A stretch of 64,000 nucleotides of DNA from positions 6,344,685 through 6,408,684 of the forward strand of contig CM017568.1 of NCBI GenBank assembly GCA_007844125.1. The letters are read 5' to 3'. The notes beneath the pieces were generated by a model. The model made no database searches and had not been told where the DNA came from. It worked only from the letters and a program-made list of their open reading frames with translations. Shown here in pieces: positions 49,866 to 63,432 of this stretch (its first letter is position 1; every line of letters starts with the position of its first letter). A program made the position numbers and the translations under genes. This DNA comes from Sinonovacula constricta. Its lineage: Eukaryota > Mollusca > Bivalvia > Cardiida > Solecurtidae.

Positions 49866-51144
49866 GTTAATAATTTACATATAAATGTTTATCGAAATTA
49901 TGCAATTAAAACAAGGTTTGTGTTGCTTTCTTTAAGCATACTTAAGTGACAGGTATATGAAAGAGAAGTTATATAAATAGAAACCTAAATTTTCACATCA
50001 GTTAAAACTTAATTCATTGTATTAATAAATAAATAATGACAAGGTAATTGCTAAGTTAAACAATTAACATATAAGTACATTACTTTAAATGCCAATTTGT
50101 TAAAAGGTGTAGGCCAACTTTTAAATACAGTGCATCTATCATCCAGTGTATTGTTATCGTAAATTTGTTTTAATCTCTGTCTTGACAGGCTAAAGAATAT
50201 GTTCATTCAATGTCCTAATCTTGATGCAGCGACATTAATTAAACAATTATTTCCATTTTCTCCTCTTTAAGTTTTATTCGTGTTTTAACATATTTTATGT
50301 CACAGCCACAGTTGATTTTGTGATTCAAATACAAACAAAAACTCGACAGTTTTGTAAAATTTATGATTGCAAAAAATATTTATGTGAATCATTTCATTAA
50401 ATTTAACCGATGTCCTAAGAAACGACATCATTGCAATTAGTTCAATATATTAAATACGCGTAAAAATATAAATCAAGTTCTTGAAAATACACAATATGAA
50501 AAGCCATTAAACGTAATTGGTACGAAAAATAATATGAATAGAATGGATTACAGTGTCCGGCAATAATCTGAAATCTGTACATTAACGCAATATTTGAAAT
50601 CATATGAAGAATTGACTAATGGATTCTTTAGAAAATACTTAACACAATACGTTCGAGAAATATTAAAATATATTTGACAGAACATGAGAAAATTAAATTC
50701 TAAGATTTAAAACTAGCTCAGCTCGACAGGAAACAGACCCCAAAGGAAATTCTTCGAATACTGAATAATTCTAAACAAGGTTTATGCACGAATAGGATTT
50801 TTGAAATGCAAGGTTCGACGGCCTACGTAATAAGTATAGTACAGTAGTATATATTATAGGATATATTGCTCCCATATAATGCTTTAGAAAAAATAAATGG
50901 CCCTTAAAATGTTAACGTTTATATTATGTATGTCTAATGCATTGTAACGTTACTTTATAACTACACTAGAACGCATTACTCGTATTTAAAGAACGAATAA
51001 ATGTCACTACTACTTAATATTTGTAACAAATTGTCTTTAAATTCCTTACTTTATTTTCGGCACAATCTCTCGTTCTCTCTCTCTCTACTTTTTGGTAATT
51101 TTTCTTGATTTAAAAAAACACCTACACCAAATGCAACACCAAAT
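49866..51144. other. AT-rich DNA, no gene seen
   Basis: No endonuclease-like reading frame continues upstream of the LINE on the minus strand, so the element is 5'-truncated or decayed beyond recognition. Nothing else is identifiable. Confidence 0.5.
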
Positions 51145-51185
<41 letters not shown>

Positions 51186-51186
51186 C
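51145..51186 (+). repeat. (AAC)n microsatellite
   Basis: About 14 perfect AAC units. The poly-Cys translation on the minus strand is an artefact. Confidence 0.95.
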
Positions 51187-51256
51187 TAAGCAAAACACAA
51201 GAAAAAACCAAAATAACTAATAGTTGACATTCAATAAAGTTAAACTTAAGTTTTAT

Positions 51257-51283
51257 AGGTAAATAAGAAAAGGTGCTAGTAAC
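51257..51283 (-). repeat. Fragment of the R1-related composite element
   Basis: AGGTAAATAAGAAAAGGTGC matches the outer end of the 31.0-kb composite with one change, then diverges. Confidence 0.55.
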
Positions 51284-51817
51284 AGTTTGCTTACCTACAC
51301 CTTTTAGACACATGCTAGTTCCAGTCATATTCATTTTTATCGGTGAAATACAAAGACAATGAACCTTTAATTTATCTTTCCATTTTTAAAAAAATATTTT
51401 TCCCGGAGGATAAATATCTGAAACTTCAGCTGCAGAGCCCACATGCCCGCAGATTTTGTGAAAAAGTTGTTCTATGATACTATTTTACTTCGAAACAAAG
51501 TTAACCGAATCTGACGGCAAAGTATGTTGCCAACTCTAATATCTGAGTGAATGGCTGTATGTATTTCTTATGTTCTTATGGCTTTGATAACGTACTACCA
51601 TTTTAACAATTTTCTATTTTATGGCACAGAACGGAAGCGTATAATAGCGATTCTGTAAAAATACGCGACTAAATATAACTATCAGCGGTAAGGTATTTGT
51701 TTATATTTGTAGGCATAAGTGGAGTCAAACTAGACGCTGGACAGATTGTAATAAAAAATCAACCCCTGTTCTTGATCTTAAAGCCTTACTTGCGAGTATC
51801 AATTATAACTAACTGCT

Positions 51818-51900
51818 GTTTTTTCTTTGTTTGTGTTATGTCTCGTCTCTGCGTTTTTGTCAAACTTACATTTACCCTGTTTGCCTTTGTCTAGAGGTAG
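51818..51900 (+). repeat. Inverted partner of the 31.1-kb composite-element segment
   Basis: GTTATGTCTCGTCTCTGCG and TTACCCTGTTTGCCTTTGTC are the reverse complement, with a few changes, of 31093-31175. With the forward fragment at 51257-51283 this gives a head-to-head arrangement, which might be the two ends of one element about 640 bp long. Confidence 0.7.
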
Positions 51901-51984
51901 TTTGGATTATTATTTCTATTACTATTACTTCTTTCATGCTTTCGCTATTATATTGACCATGCTTCCTTCCCAGTGACATTGGCA

Positions 51985-52045
51985 GTCAAGTCTGTTGGAA
52001 GTTGTTTAATGTAACTTGGTAGAAGTCGAAACTGAGAAAATCAAA
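51985..52045 (+). repeat. Degenerate copy of the 63.36-kb segment
   Basis: GGAAGTTGTTTAATGTAACT then TGGTAGAAGTCGAAACTGAG parallels GGAAGTTGTTTAATGTAACA then TGGCAGAACAAGTCGAAACA at 63357-63400. The ATG at 63378 is absent here. The similarity extends weakly about 40 bases upstream. Confidence 0.65.
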
Positions 52046-54993
52046 ACGTTTACCTCATAGTACTAAAGGGCAGTAATTGTAAGATTACTAAACATAAGTT
52101 ATTGACGTACAATTCAACGTTCCTATATAAAGTCAGAGGAGGAGGAGGGATGTTTAGAAAATCCGTAACAAAGTTTATTATTTTCTGAAAATATGTAAGA
52201 CACAATATAACGTGTTTCACATTACGTGTAAAAAGACTAACCGCCCAAACGCACACAGACAAAAGCCATCACTTATACAGAGCAGTTTAAGATACCAGCT
52301 GCAAGTCGGATCACCATGGCGTCATCGCCATGAATAAGCAGTCGTTGCACGGCAGCAAAAGTATATGAGCAATTTATTCGATGCTTCGTGGTTATCTGCT
52401 GTACAGATAAATATTATTAAGCCTTCCTAACCTTCGCTTGCCATGCGTGCTATTTTTGCTTACAACCATCTTCGACTTAGGTATGATGGCTTTCCACTTC
52501 TGAAATGACATTGCGCCAAAAGGGTCATAATCCACATCTCTAAAGTCTCTCGTTGAACCTGGCTTATCTAAAATACATACCTGCTTTTATTCAAGTAGTA
52601 AGAATAGAAAAGAAAGTATCAAAATAAAATTGCATAACTCCATTGACGTGAACTCGTTTTGAATACGGCAGCTATTCTTAATGTCAATGCAGAACGAACG
52701 CGCCAATGTTCTTTAGCTAACGCACGTGTTTACATTAAACTCACACTGGCTTGTATCCGGTTAAAGTGGCCATGTAAGAACATGTCGAACAAACGGCTAC
52801 TCCTTACCTCGGGCGCAGCGGTGAACTAACCTAATTATCTAGAATGCTGCTGCATAATGATTTTGCTTATTCTGCTCGGTGGCTTCAGAAGCCGTTGAAA
52901 CGTCAGACAAGATATCTGGAGGCAATCCATGGAGACATCAGCATTTTAATAGTAAAATCCATGCGATCAGTGATGAGTGCAGGGGGTACATTATGTTTCC
53001 ATCTGTCTTGTTATGTAGATTCCTTTTATTGTTAATATTGTCTTATACTTTGTTCAGAGTGGCCGATGCTTAATATAAAAAGGCGCTAAGTAAGCGGTAG
53101 TTCGACGCTAAAAGATATTCTTTAGCTGCTCTGTTATTTTTTTTTAAATTTTTAATTGAATGCGCCTTTTTGGTAAGGCTCAATGTGCGATACATAGATG
53201 TGCCGTTACATTTAATCAATAATAATAGATACAAATATTGAATTATATAGTAGTAAGTATATCTAAGATATCTCATTTTCTTTCTCACAAGTTTTATTAT
53301 GTAAGCATGTCCTCAATGTCATACAACGTTATTAATTTGTTTTACAAATACTGAGTGCAATTTGCACAACTGATATTCCCGAAGAAAAGACATTTCCGAA
53401 ATTTAGTCTCAAAAAACAAAACAAAAACAAGTGCAAAGAAAAGAGCTTATTTGGTAAAAGGTTTCATTTACTGAAGTTCAATAATTTCATTGACTTTCAG
53501 AATATACTCAAACAGTTAATCGATTGAGAAAGATGAATTAAAGTGTGAAAGGACAATGTTAGAAGCGTTAGAATAAAAAATAACACGAAGGCCCTTATTA
53601 AGACCAACTTGAATATAATCAAATATTAATCAATATTCATCGTTGAATGACTGAATAATTCGACATTTGACAAACCTCTTTTAAATATGAGAGAAAACAC
53701 GAGTTTCAATTGCCACAATCGACATCTGTGGTCGCCCTTTATTACCATTTTTAATCTTTAAAATCATTATATTGTTACGATATAAATGTTTTAAATACAT
53801 GCTGTTTTCATTTCATTTAACTGATCATACTTTCTAATAATGTCCAGTCTTTGTTAGCATATATTCTATATGTGCTTGTTCTTTCGTGACTAAAGAGGGA
53901 CAACTTGTTTGGCATTTTCTTAAACATGCAAACCATGCACTTTAAATAGCCTTTATAAAAACAACAGAAGAAAGCAAAATGTACCAAGACTAAGTGCCAA
54001 ATCAGAGGAGTATTGGTCAATTTTACTTTTAATCATGTTTTTTTTTTTGTTTTTATGACAACTTTTGTCTTTTTGTTCCAGCTCCAATGACTAGGGAGGT
54101 TCTTATATGTGTCGAATTCCTAATCGGTTTTACCACCGACCATTTCAACAGTTTGTGAGAAAGTTGAACGATGCGCTGTTGTCATTTTGAATGAATAAAT
54201 TCGAATTGGTTTTATTTGGGTACATTCCGTAAATAGGCTTACATATAATGTTAAACAGCTCCGCACTAGCAAAAGAAAAAACGTTTCTTCCGCAAAAGGC
54301 ACGATATATCTATATGAACTTTACTTCCGGCATATTTAAACAATTTAGTTTAATAAATGTGTAGCACAACCTGTTAACTTGGGATGCTGCAAAATCAGAT
54401 TTTAAATACATTAATGTTATTGCATTTTATTTTTAATTAAAAGTTATTGTGGATTAGATCGTAAAGTGGTACACATGCATTCAGGCTGGAATACAGGTAA
54501 GTGGAAAGGAAACGATACGAACAGAAAAGTAAACATTAAGTTATTTATTTATGTTGTTGCTCAATGCATTCCAATATTTATACAGTTACAACTTCTTAAA
54601 TATGTCTGACAAAAATAAATGCAAATATTACTAAGTTCCCAAAATTTTAATGAAAACTTTAACCTTAATTAAAACCCCAACAAAAACAATAAACAAGAGA
54701 GATGTTAGTTCATAGCGAACTTACTGATGTTTTAACACGTTTTCGTCAAGAGGAAGAAATGCGTTGACAACTCTGGGTAAAATCTTTCATGTCCTTATAA
54801 AGTGTACTAAGTGATCTCATGACTAGATCTTATAATTTATAATTAGTATGGATAGTAACGCTACAAACATGCAATCCAGGCTATCGACTCGTAGGTACAT
54901 CACATATAAACATGGTAGACGTTTGCAGCTGAAAGAGTAGCGCCCACCTTTTGGCAAAATTTAACCATCAAACGAATTTCTAGCTCTTCAAGG
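52046..54993. other. AT-rich DNA with a GC-richer patch, no gene called
   Basis: The interval 52290-53000 is less AT-rich and has overlapping open frames in two plus-strand phases (about 52844-53073). Neither has a recognisable motif, and the longer-looking one lacks an ATG. It may be old transposon DNA. Confidence 0.4.
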
Positions 54994-55094
54994 GACGTCA
55001 AATTTCTACGTTTAACGCTGTGACCTCTGCTTTTCACAACTTGTTTATATAGCCTTCTAACGTCCAAATGACGTCAAATTTGGACATGACGTCA
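54994..55094 (+). promoter_or_regulatory. Cluster of CRE-type sites with a nested palindrome
   Basis: Two perfect CRE octamers TGACGTCA lie at 55069-55076 and 55087-55094, 18 bp apart. The first sits inside a stem GTCCAAAT (55062-55069) / ATTTGGAC (55078-55085). The 12-mer GACGTCAAATTT occurs at 54994-55005 and again at 55070-55081. CREB/ATF proteins bind this octamer in animals, but no gene start is visible next to it. Confidence 0.4.
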
Positions 55095-55987
55095 CTTGAA
55101 TATAATTAAACTTGTTAGCTGAATGTAAAAATTAAACAATACGCCTAATTATGAATAAGCTAAGAAAACCCAAATCAGCTTCAATATTTGTTTGGACATG
55201 CTGTGCCGGGAGCGAGTTACCATGGTTATTCAATATAAAATATGGAACACGCGTTTAGCAAAGTTATACAATACAATTAAGAACAAATTGTATACAATAT
55301 TTTAGAAACGATCAACATAAAAAAACAAATTCAGATTCAAAAATCTTACTCTTATTTATTTTTGAATAACTCTCATACGTTGCAAAAAGTATCATTTCCT
55401 TTGGTCAGTACAAACTACAGATAAATATTAACCTTTTTACAGATAAAGACTTGTAAAGTTGATATTTTTATGTGTATGTTAACAGTCAGATATGTAAAAT
55501 ATATGTTATTTAAAAATTAATATATCAATACATCTGTCCATTTTATAAAATGATATTTCTCATATATATAGCATATATATTCAATATTTTACAATTTAAA
55601 TTCCTTTTGTGAAAAAACGTTTGGGGAAATAAGTTATGTACACATTCAAATGCATTTTATTTTATTTACTTAAATAAATTAAACAAACAATATCTTTTCA
55701 AAAGATATGCTACGTAGGTGAGGCTTAACTTACAATAATTCGTTCGTCTTTTGTTTAATGTAGATGCTTGTATAGGTACCCGGATACCAAAAGATTATAT
55801 ATATTCTGAAACTTATAATATATATTTATGTTATTAAGATAATCTTTTAAAAATAAATCTTAATAAGTAAGACTTTAACTGCTTATTGATTTACCCCAAA
55901 TTGTAGTAATTTTGTCCCTCAAATTCTGTCTTCAGAAATTGAGCTACTTACTAGACATTTGACAGTGTAGAACAAGCCCTCAATTTA
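55095..55987. other. Very AT-rich DNA, no gene seen
   Basis: No recognisable feature beyond AT runs. Confidence 0.5.
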
Positions 55988-56002
55988 AGGTCAACTTGAC
56001 CT
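55988..56002 (+). promoter_or_regulatory. Perfect palindromic AGGTCA-nnn-TGACCT (nuclear-receptor type) site
   Basis: AGGTCAACTTGACCT is an exact inverted repeat of the AGGTCA half-site with 3-base spacing, the textbook estrogen-receptor-class response element. The flanking bases extend the palindrome by one on each side. Twelve fixed bases make a chance hit unlikely in 64 kb, but no nearby gene start supports a role. Confidence 0.4.
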
Positions 56003-56435
56003 TACCTTTAAACTTCTGAAGCAAATTGTTGCGTAGCTTGATAATCGATCGAAACAATCGGACAGTGAAGACGTGGACGTACAAGGCAATTGGTATATAT
56101 TGTACAACGTCAAACGCTCAACTTCTAGTCCTGATAGTACATATATTTTTTGACGTTTAAAAGTAACGATGCGTTATACGATGTAATTTGGATAATCACT
56201 TTATTTGTGTCGTATTTGCACCAGGATTCGTATGTAGGTCATTAGCGAGATTTAGCAACTATTTCGATACTTTATATTATGTGCTATAATAATTTCCTAA
56301 AATATGTTTATTCTATTGTAACAGGGTATTGGTTTGGACTTTTGATGCCCTATTATTTCGGCTTTGGCAAATACGTGTTGCCTTTACTCTAAACGGTTTT
56401 GGGTAATTTTATTCCCGACAGCATTAATTCTTGTA

Positions 56436-58740
<2,305 letters not shown>

Positions 58741-58812
58741 GACTCGAACCTTGTAAGAGGAAGCCGATGTGTCAGACAAACCTTCGAGTCAATGTGCTGA
58801 CCACATCGGTCC
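58741..58812 (-). mobile_element. tRNA-like head of a SINE or tRNA pseudogene
   Basis: On the minus strand the A-box word TGTGGTCAGCAC (58794-58805) is followed after 43 bases by a perfect B-box word GGTTCGAGTC (58741-58750). The spacing and the extra arm between the boxes suggest a type II (Leu/Ser-like) tRNA ancestor. Acceptor-stem pairing is not convincing, so it is not called an intact tRNA gene. Confidence 0.5.
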
Positions 58813-58822
58813 CAACACACAA

Positions 58823-59865
58823 TGTTTTAAGAGGACGGACATATCATTTAGCCAGTTATTTTAAAATATCACTTCATTTAAAAATATCATAAATCACTTC
58901 CAATTTTATCTGATCATCTTCTTTCAAAAGACATCGCATAATGTGAAATGCAATCGTCTACAATCCTTCCGATAAGACATTAAAATACATATTGGATATC
59001 TTATAATATGTAGAATCTCGGTTATAATATGTGCGCTCTACATTTCCATGACATAAGAATATTATAGGGTTTGTGGAAATGAATCGATATTATCTGATTG
59101 AGAGATGGGAGACAATATTTTCTATAGACATTTGATTTCCTGTCTGTCTATAAATATGATTTTATGTGCGCATAAAAAACGCGTTGCAACAATCAATAAG
59201 AAAATATACAAACAATGAGCATTTATTTTCTAAATCCTCGTTTCAATGTTTGTGCACGTGTTTGACACATGCATGTCTAAAATAATTGTTAAATAGGAAC
59301 CCTTTATAGGAGAAAAATATTTAAATATGTTACTTTGTGGTATTCTAAATCGCTACGTATATGTTTTCTCTTGACATGAACTGATTTGACTATTTTTCAC
59401 TCTTGATTAAAAAGTTTGATTTTCATCTGTTTTAAAAGGCCACTAAAAACGACGAAAGAGTAATTTCATGGTAAATTTATCTTATGGACTTGTCTCAGGA
59501 ATAGTGTCAGAATTCGTAAACATACATTTATGAACTCTCAGACTCACTTTTGAAACGCATCTTTAAATATCAATGTTTATTAAGGGTGGTGTCTACATGT
59601 TTCCCAATATCTGATGAATGTTGTGATTTGGGAGCCCAATGAGGTAGGCGGACAAAATGTAGCTTTACTTTTTTTCTCCAAGTACAAAATCTTCTGACAT
59701 AAACATTGCTTAAATTTAAATAAATCCAAACAATTCCATATTTACAAGAAGCCTCGTGACTACGGAATGTGTCCTATTTTAGCAATAGAAAACAATTAAA
59801 ACATGTTGGCTTTTAAATGCATGCTTTAATGTTATATTAAAGGTTAAACACATAATATTAAATTG
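58823..59865. other. AT-rich DNA, no gene seen
   Basis: No recognisable feature. Confidence 0.5.
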
Positions 59866-60117
59866 CAGTCAGACCTGTATTAACAACAACCCACGAGACA
59901 GGACTAATATGATCTCTTAAGACAGGCGTTCTCTTAATGAAACATGGTTATTCCTTGGGATAACCACAACTAGAAGTGGCAAATTATGTTATACATGTAT
60001 ATGTATATATGTACAATTAATACATTAACTTATTTTATCATGATGCAATAACGGTGATGTGGTCGTACAGAGCAAGTGGTTGTCGGTTAGGGGCGGTCGC
60101 ATGGTCAGGTTTGAGTG
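59866..60117. mobile_element. Probable MITE-like element with terminal inverted repeats
   Basis: CAGTCAGACCTG (59866-59877) and CAGGTTTGAGTG (60106-60117) are inverted repeats matching at 10 of 12 positions, 252 bp end to end. The interior is non-coding and GC-richer at the right end (GGTTGTCGGTTAGGGGCGG). Termini of the CAGTCAAACCTGTATTA type are common in marine-invertebrate MITEs, as I remember them. A target-site duplication was not clear. Confidence 0.55.
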
Positions 60118-61029
60118 TACTTAATTCGGAAGTTTATTAATATATCATGTAATGTTTATAAAAACGCTATATTACATATCTGAAAATAAAATGGCAATCA
60201 TGGTAACAAAAATGTGAGTGAACTTACTGTTTATATCTGTTACATTCTTATGTGACCTTGCAATGAAAGAATTGAATGTAGAGAAACATACACTTGATAT
60301 TACTTCATAAATATCATTTATGTTGGTTTTAACATTTGGTTCTATCATATGTTAAGTTGTATGTATATGTTAAAACATATGACGCAGACAAGACAAATAG
60401 ACGAATAACAAACTGATTTCTTTACACAACAAATGCCTTACTATAATTCTTAGAAAGCTAAATAAAACAAAAAAGGAAATCGTACATGTTGAGGAAATTA
60501 TCAATGTTGAAAAAATGTATTAAATCTAAATCTTATAAAATGGTCCATTCGCCACTCTTTACTGTAATCATTCTTACGTGGCTAAGCTATGCAAAGTATC
60601 ACCCAGTTGGTTCTTAAAATAGAACAAAACCGCTTCATAGAAACAGCTCAGACATCAAAAGGCAGCCTTTGCTACATCCTTTATAGATAACATTTTCATA
60701 TTTCTATATAATTAATGATATTTCGTCTGCCACTTCACTAGAAGCAACCACATGGCCATTGATATATTAATAAGCACGCGGCAGGTATATGAAGTTTGCA
60801 CACGAACATGCTTGAGGGAACGTCCACCAAGTACAGACTTGCTTCTTTGTTCGCCCTTAATTTACACGTTTTGACAACAAACGCTGCAACTGAAAAGTAA
60901 ATAATGTAACTTTATAAAAAATGGGACATTTGTATACGTACATACATTGATACATGCATACATACAAAGACGATTTTGAACACTCTCTATATAGTAACAC
61001 AGTATAAGTCTCGAAGAAAACAACAACAC
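60118..61029. other. AT-rich DNA, no gene seen
   Basis: I searched this stretch for a terminal exon close to the 61-kb exon on the minus strand and did not find one. Confidence 0.45.
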
Positions 61030-61210
61030 ACGTCTAGATGGTAATTCTTTCCAAATCTATCAATAAGTTTGATGGTGATCTTAACTAAAATAGATATCGA
61101 TATCAGAGTGGATGACCCGGATAACGATATAACGTAATCGTAAGATAATTCGTCAAGTTTTTTTTTAAACATTACGAATTGTACAACGAGGCTCATATAT
61201 GACATACCCG
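61030..61210 (-). CDS. Membrane-spanning coding exon, open copy (copy b; weakly ninjurin-like)
   Basis: On the minus strand, a pyrimidine-containing acceptor (ending TTGCAG at 61211) opens a 181-bp exon that ends at a GTGTTG donor (61028-61029), with incoming phase 1 and outgoing phase 2. It encodes about 60 residues. The first segment GMSYMSLVVQFVMF is hydrophobic. It is followed by a charged KKKLDEL loop and a second hydrophobic segment VISLSGSSTLISISILVKIT, ending DRFGKNYHLD. Ninjurin-family proteins have a comparable Gly-led helix, a Gln-Leu-type position and an LISISI-like second helix. However, the spacing from Gly to Gln is shorter here, so the assignment is tentative. Two broken copies (30.3 and 62.7 kb) show this is a duplicated exon. 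The first exon was not found. Confidence 0.5.
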
Positions 61211-61311
61211 CTGCAATGATGAGTGCGGATTTATGCTTCATTGTTCACATAGATCTAGGGCATCAAGGCCTTTTCAGGTAGCAATATCTTATTTGGTTAT
61301 TTGAGAAAAAA

Positions 61312-61345
61312 AATTTGGTGGTCCAAAATGTCAGATAACATCTAG
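61312..61345 (-). repeat. Conserved flank 5' of the membrane exon (copy b)
   Basis: TGGTCCAAAATGTCAGATAA matches the flank words at 30.54 and 62.88 kb and shows that the duplication included DNA at least 110 bp beyond the exon. Confidence 0.5.
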
Positions 61346-62584
61346 AAAGTACATGTCAGAAAGAAATATACCATACACAAGTATCCAAATCCCATAATAA
61401 AATATGTACCAATTGGGAATTGAGGTCGATGTTGCAATAAAGAATCCTAAATAGGTCTTCTGACGTCAGTTGGAATTAAGGTTTTCTGTCTTCACTCTAA
61501 CTAAGGATTATTTGATTGTGGAGAAAACATGTCCAACTACAACGTAAACCGAGGCTTAAACCGAAGTAAATCATTCGTCATTTTGCGTCAAATGGATGGA
61601 AGTAATAAGACGCAACATTTCCTGTAGTTCTCACTGCATATTTAAGAATACATTTGTTTAGTAGGAATGTAAGATGCAAAATCAGTTTAGGAAATTACTT
61701 TCAACAAGTCAATTTCCAATATGTAAATCCGGTATATCTCATAGGACTTAACAAGGGTTTAGTCTTCACAATTTCACAAATTTAATATCAGCAAATGTAA
61801 GAAAGATTCAACTTTACAATCATAATAAACGGGCAAACTTGATGGTATGTAGTACACAAATGGGTGCCGTTATATAATAAGTTGATACTAAAAGCGGCGT
61901 GATGTTGTTTTCTATAATGATGAAACGGTATTTTAGCAAACAGTTTTGATAAAGACGACTGGGTTAGGCCTTTGATAAATTAAGATTGCAATTTGACATG
62001 ATATTTAACAGTTGAGATCGACTGGGTTAGGTTGTCCGGCCATTATCCGAAAATCTTATATTTATCAAATGATGAGTAAGCAAAAAGCAAAATGTTGAAA
62101 TCTTACCTTGATAGTTATACAATACAAAAATTGAAAATGAAAATTGCCTCAACCCATTAACTACATGACTTAATCATTATAGCCGCGGAAGAAAACGGCA
62201 GTTCATATATTGCAATTAGCAATGTATCAGGAAAATATCAGGAAACAGATCAGCTTCCTCTTTTCAAATAAGAGATTAAGAGATACCAATGTGAGTTGCG
62301 GTTTATTAAAAAAATATGTCGAGTACATGTAATCCAAGGGTGTTTGTATTTGGAAAGAATGTTCAAGAATCTGATTCACCAACAGTTTCCGACAACTCTG
62401 ACCAACGCTTTAAGGTGGTGTTCAACAGTTTGCCTATATCATATATATAAAACAATATCTGACTTCTCTTTTAGGTTAGTATGCATAATTTCTGTAAAAA
62501 AAACAACAATCATAATTCAGTCTAAGCTTTGACGATTTTCAACAGTATCTCAATTTTAGGGCAGTAAAACGCGTTAATGAACAC
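61346..62584. other. AT-rich DNA between exon copies
   Basis: It contains a perfect TGACGTCA at 61461-61468. At about 62411-62440 the plus-strand segment AAGGTGGTGTTCAACAGTTT then GCCTATAT resembles 30074-30101 (AAGGTGGTAATCGCCAGTTT then GCCTATAT). It lies at a similar distance on the 3' side of an exon copy, so intron DNA is also shared. Confidence 0.45.
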
Positions 62585-62756
62585 TTATAATGTTCATCTC
62601 TTTCAAATCTATAAATAAAAGCGATTGGGATTCTTGCTAAAATGGACATCGACGTCACAGCGTATGACGTTAATGAGTTAAACATAAGTGGTCACGCGGT
62701 TTTCTTAGTTTAAAAATAGCTAACTCTGCAGCGTGGCTCAGATAGGAAATTAATGT
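62585..62756 (-). pseudogene. Decayed copy of the membrane-spanning exon (copy a)
   Basis: On the minus strand it reads LISYLSHAAELAIFKLRKPR then DHLC. After a shift of frame it continues SLTSYAVTSMSILARIP and FIYRFERDEHYK, followed by a GTGTTC donor in the same phase as the open copy. The frame change near 62690 and the loss of the acceptor AG (replaced by AAAA) indicate a broken copy. Its DNA is closer to the 30.3-kb copy than to the 61-kb copy. Confidence 0.6.
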
Positions 62757-62877
62757 TTTAATGATGATTGAGGTGTTATGGTACACTTTTTAGACAGGTG
62801 TATGACATCAGTAAACAACATTTTGCGAGATCTGTTCAGGTAAAAATAGTTAATTTAGATGTTTAATAGAAATATTC

Positions 62878-62910
62878 TTTTGGCCCAAACTATCGGATAC
62901 CATCTTTAAT
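62878..62910 (-). repeat. Conserved flank 5' of the membrane exon (copy a)
   Basis: TGGCCCAAACTATCGGATAC corresponds to the flank words at 30.54 and 61.32 kb. Confidence 0.5.
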
Positions 62911-63063
62911 GGAACTGTCGCAAAATAAGTAGAAGATTATATAATGCATCTATTTGCTTAACAGGTATTTCATCAGCAAACACGTTAATGTACTTAATGA
63001 CGCTTTTACAACAAATAAGCTATTTCAAAAACTAATGTTAAGCACAGACACGCAAAAACCTGA

Positions 63064-63074
63064 CCCCCCCCCCC
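63064..63074 (+). repeat. Poly-C run
   Basis: Eleven consecutive C, likely to be length-variable. Nothing else is attached to it. Confidence 0.9.
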
Positions 63075-63268
63075 AACTCATACCATTCTGAAAAAACAAC
63101 TAAACAAACACCTTCAACATTATAAATATTTGTACTGTTTGCAGATAGTTTTCTAGAATATGTTTACTTACGTGGTATAATGCTTGTTATTGGTCATATG
63201 ATGTACAAAAACAAAAACAAAAAGCAACAACAATAAATCTTTTTCTTGATCCAGTGAAGGATTAGATC

Positions 63269-63276
63269 TATAAAAG
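63269..63276 (+). promoter_or_regulatory. TATA-like box upstream of a possible first exon
   Basis: TATAAAAG lies about 110 bp upstream of the ATG at 63378. With the usual 25-30 bp offset, transcription would start near 63300 and give a short 5' leader. TATA-like words are frequent in DNA this AT-rich, so the weight is small. Confidence 0.2.
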
Positions 63277-63377
63277 TACAACTGCGTCTCTTATATTCTT
63301 CCGCTTTAACATAAATCATCTTTATTTCCCAAAGATGACATTAACTATCGTGGCTATCGGAAGTTGTTTAATGTAAC

Positions 63378-63432
63378 ATGGCAGAACAAGTCGAAACAGA
63401 TAAACTGATCGATTACTTCTGCCAAACAATTC
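63378..63432 (+). CDS. Possible first coding exon, unrecognised
   Basis: An ATG with A at -3 and G at +4 starts a frame reading MAEQVETDKLIDYFCQTI, a clearly protein-like peptide in a region where chance frames are Ile/Asn/Tyr-rich. A GTGAGC donor begins at 63433. Without splicing the frame ends at a TGA 11 bases later (63444-63446). A start-stop mini frame (ATGTAA, 63371-63376) sits immediately upstream. A degenerate copy at 51985-52045 shares the leader but not the ATG. No downstream exon is visible before the window ends. It could equally be part of a dispersed repeat. Confidence 0.25.

Noticed and set aside
51122..51334. Poly-Cys-containing minus-strand frame
   Set aside because: It is the (AAC)n microsatellite read on the opposite strand.
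52844..53073. Two overlapping plus-strand frames in a GC-richer patch
   Set aside because: They compete in different phases, one lacks an ATG, and neither shows a known domain. Old transposon DNA is as likely.
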